Assembly (NCBI GenBank): GCA_018262835.1
Contig: JADFDP010000010.1
Location: forward strand, 1-48,296
DNA length: 48,296 nt
From: Candidatus Aminicenantota bacterium
GTDB lineage: Bacteria; Acidobacteriota; Aminicenantia; UBA2199
Direction of reading: 5' to 3'
How positions within the stretch are numbered: position 1 is the stretch's first letter; every line of letters starts with the position of its first letter. Shown here piece after piece: positions 47,795-48,296 of the stretch. Below the pieces are notes generated by a model. The model made no database searches and was not told the DNA's origin. It worked only from the letters and a program-made list of their open reading frames with translations. The position numbers were made by a program, and so were the translations under genes.

Positions 47795-48296
47795 ATGAAT
47801 ATCAAGGCAAATATTATTATTAATCCGGATTTGCTTGTTGAAAACTTCAATAACGGCTCTTTGGTATTGAATGTAAAAACAAGGGAAATGGTCGAAATTT
47901 CTTACGAAGAATATTGGTTACTGGAGCAAATAAAAAAAAAGAACACAAAAGACGAAATCAAAAAAAATTACGTTAAGGAAGTAAAATCTCCGCAAAAAAA
48001 TATTGATAAACATATTGAATGGATGTATAATAGTCTTTTAAAAAAAGAATTAATTTTTGATTGTGGGGAATTCATGAAAAACAAATACATGCAAAATCCG
48101 GCTGTCAATTTGCGGGAAGAAGATGAAGATGGCGCGCTCCTTTTTAATCCTGACAGCAATCGCATTCAATTGCTGAACAACACCGGTTTTTTCATTTGGA
48201 AACTGTGTGCTGAAGAAAAAACTTCGCTTGATATTTCCGAAGCCGTCAAGCGGGAGTTCAGTGATGTCCCCGAAGTGCAGGTGAACGAGGACGTAA
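47795..48296 (+). CDS. Protein with two tandem PqqD-like domains (3' end outside window)
   Basis: The frame is open from ATG 47795 to the window end (167 codons) and was translated directly. Residues about 8-85 form a first PqqD-like winged-helix unit (NGSLVLNVKTREMVEISYEEYWLLEQI). Residues about 98-167 form a second (NPAVNLREEDEDGALLFNPDSNRIQLLNNTGFFIWKL, split here), closer to classical PqqD with its LN-x-TG-x-x-IW pattern. PqqD-like domains bind precursor peptides for radical SAM or other maturases in RiPP pathways. The first half is very AT-rich (many AAA/ATT codons) while the second returns to window-like GC, suggesting a mosaic origin. A Met at about residue 90 with GGGG upstream could be an internal start. 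Confidence 0.75.
   Translation, partial: MNIKANIIINPDLLVENFNNGSLVLNVKTREMVEISYEEYWLLEQIKKKNTKDEIKKNYVKEVKSPQKNIDKHIEWMYNSLLKKELIFDCGEFMKNKYMQNPAVNLREEDEDGALLFNPDSNRIQLLNNTGFFIWKLCAEEKTSLDISEAVKREFSDVPEVQVNEDV

Overview
The window is a gene-dense piece of a Gram-negative bacterial chromosome. LPS heptose genes, a BamD-like lipoprotein and an FadL-type porin point to an outer membrane; rod-shape genes (mreBCD, mrdA, rodA) point to an elongated cell. The mix of secreted S46 and M14 peptidases, EndoQ, QueH, a very large sigma-54 regulator and long TPR proteins resembles Acidobacteriota/Candidatus Aminicenantes, but this placement is inference from gene content only. No integrase, transposase, CRISPR array or prophage was seen.

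Layout. 1-3491 (-): a very large, incomplete sigma-54 (AAA+) regulator whose N-terminus looks like a decayed protein kinase plus decayed STAND ATPase. 3748-7629 (-): rplS-rnhB-TPR operon. 7801-14126 (-): FadL porin, EndoQ downstream of a secreted glycoside hydrolase, a membrane protein and a secreted MEMO protein. 14221-15279 (+): cyanophycinase-like S51 peptidase. 15291-19229 (-): metG and a DnaK paralogue. 19386-22517 (+): tRNA-Phe, then hldA-hldC-waaC-methyltransferase for the LPS inner core. 22572-36447 (+): a long, mostly overlapping gene run: FecR-like protein, mreB-mreC-mreD-mrdA-rodA, radical SAM, TrmH, QueH, PASTA protein, rpe, BamD-like lipoprotein and a short uvrC. 36448-36784: repeats and no gene. 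36785-42906: M14 peptidase (-), tRNA-Leu (+), a small protein, a lipid kinase and an S46 dipeptidyl peptidase (-). 43116-45848 (+): SnoaL-like protein, three small exported proteins, and an M50-family protein that has lost its metal ligands. 45855-47696 (-): ABC exporter. 47795-end (+): tandem PqqD-like protein, cut by the window edge.

The most striking regulatory signal is that seven genes have a TANNNT -10 box exactly 6 nt before the start codon, so their mRNAs should be leaderless. Other genes use good Shine-Dalgarno sequences. Start codons here were chosen from these two signals and so often differ from the longest reading frame.

The most promising unusual items are the pseudokinase/pseudo-ATPase sigma-54 regulator with its repeat-rich promoter, the leaderless promoter class, the UvrC lacking its helix-hairpin-helix tail next to a 42-bp repeat of its own 3' end, the apparently inactive M50 protein, and the AT-rich double PqqD gene that may open a peptide-maturation locus beyond the window.
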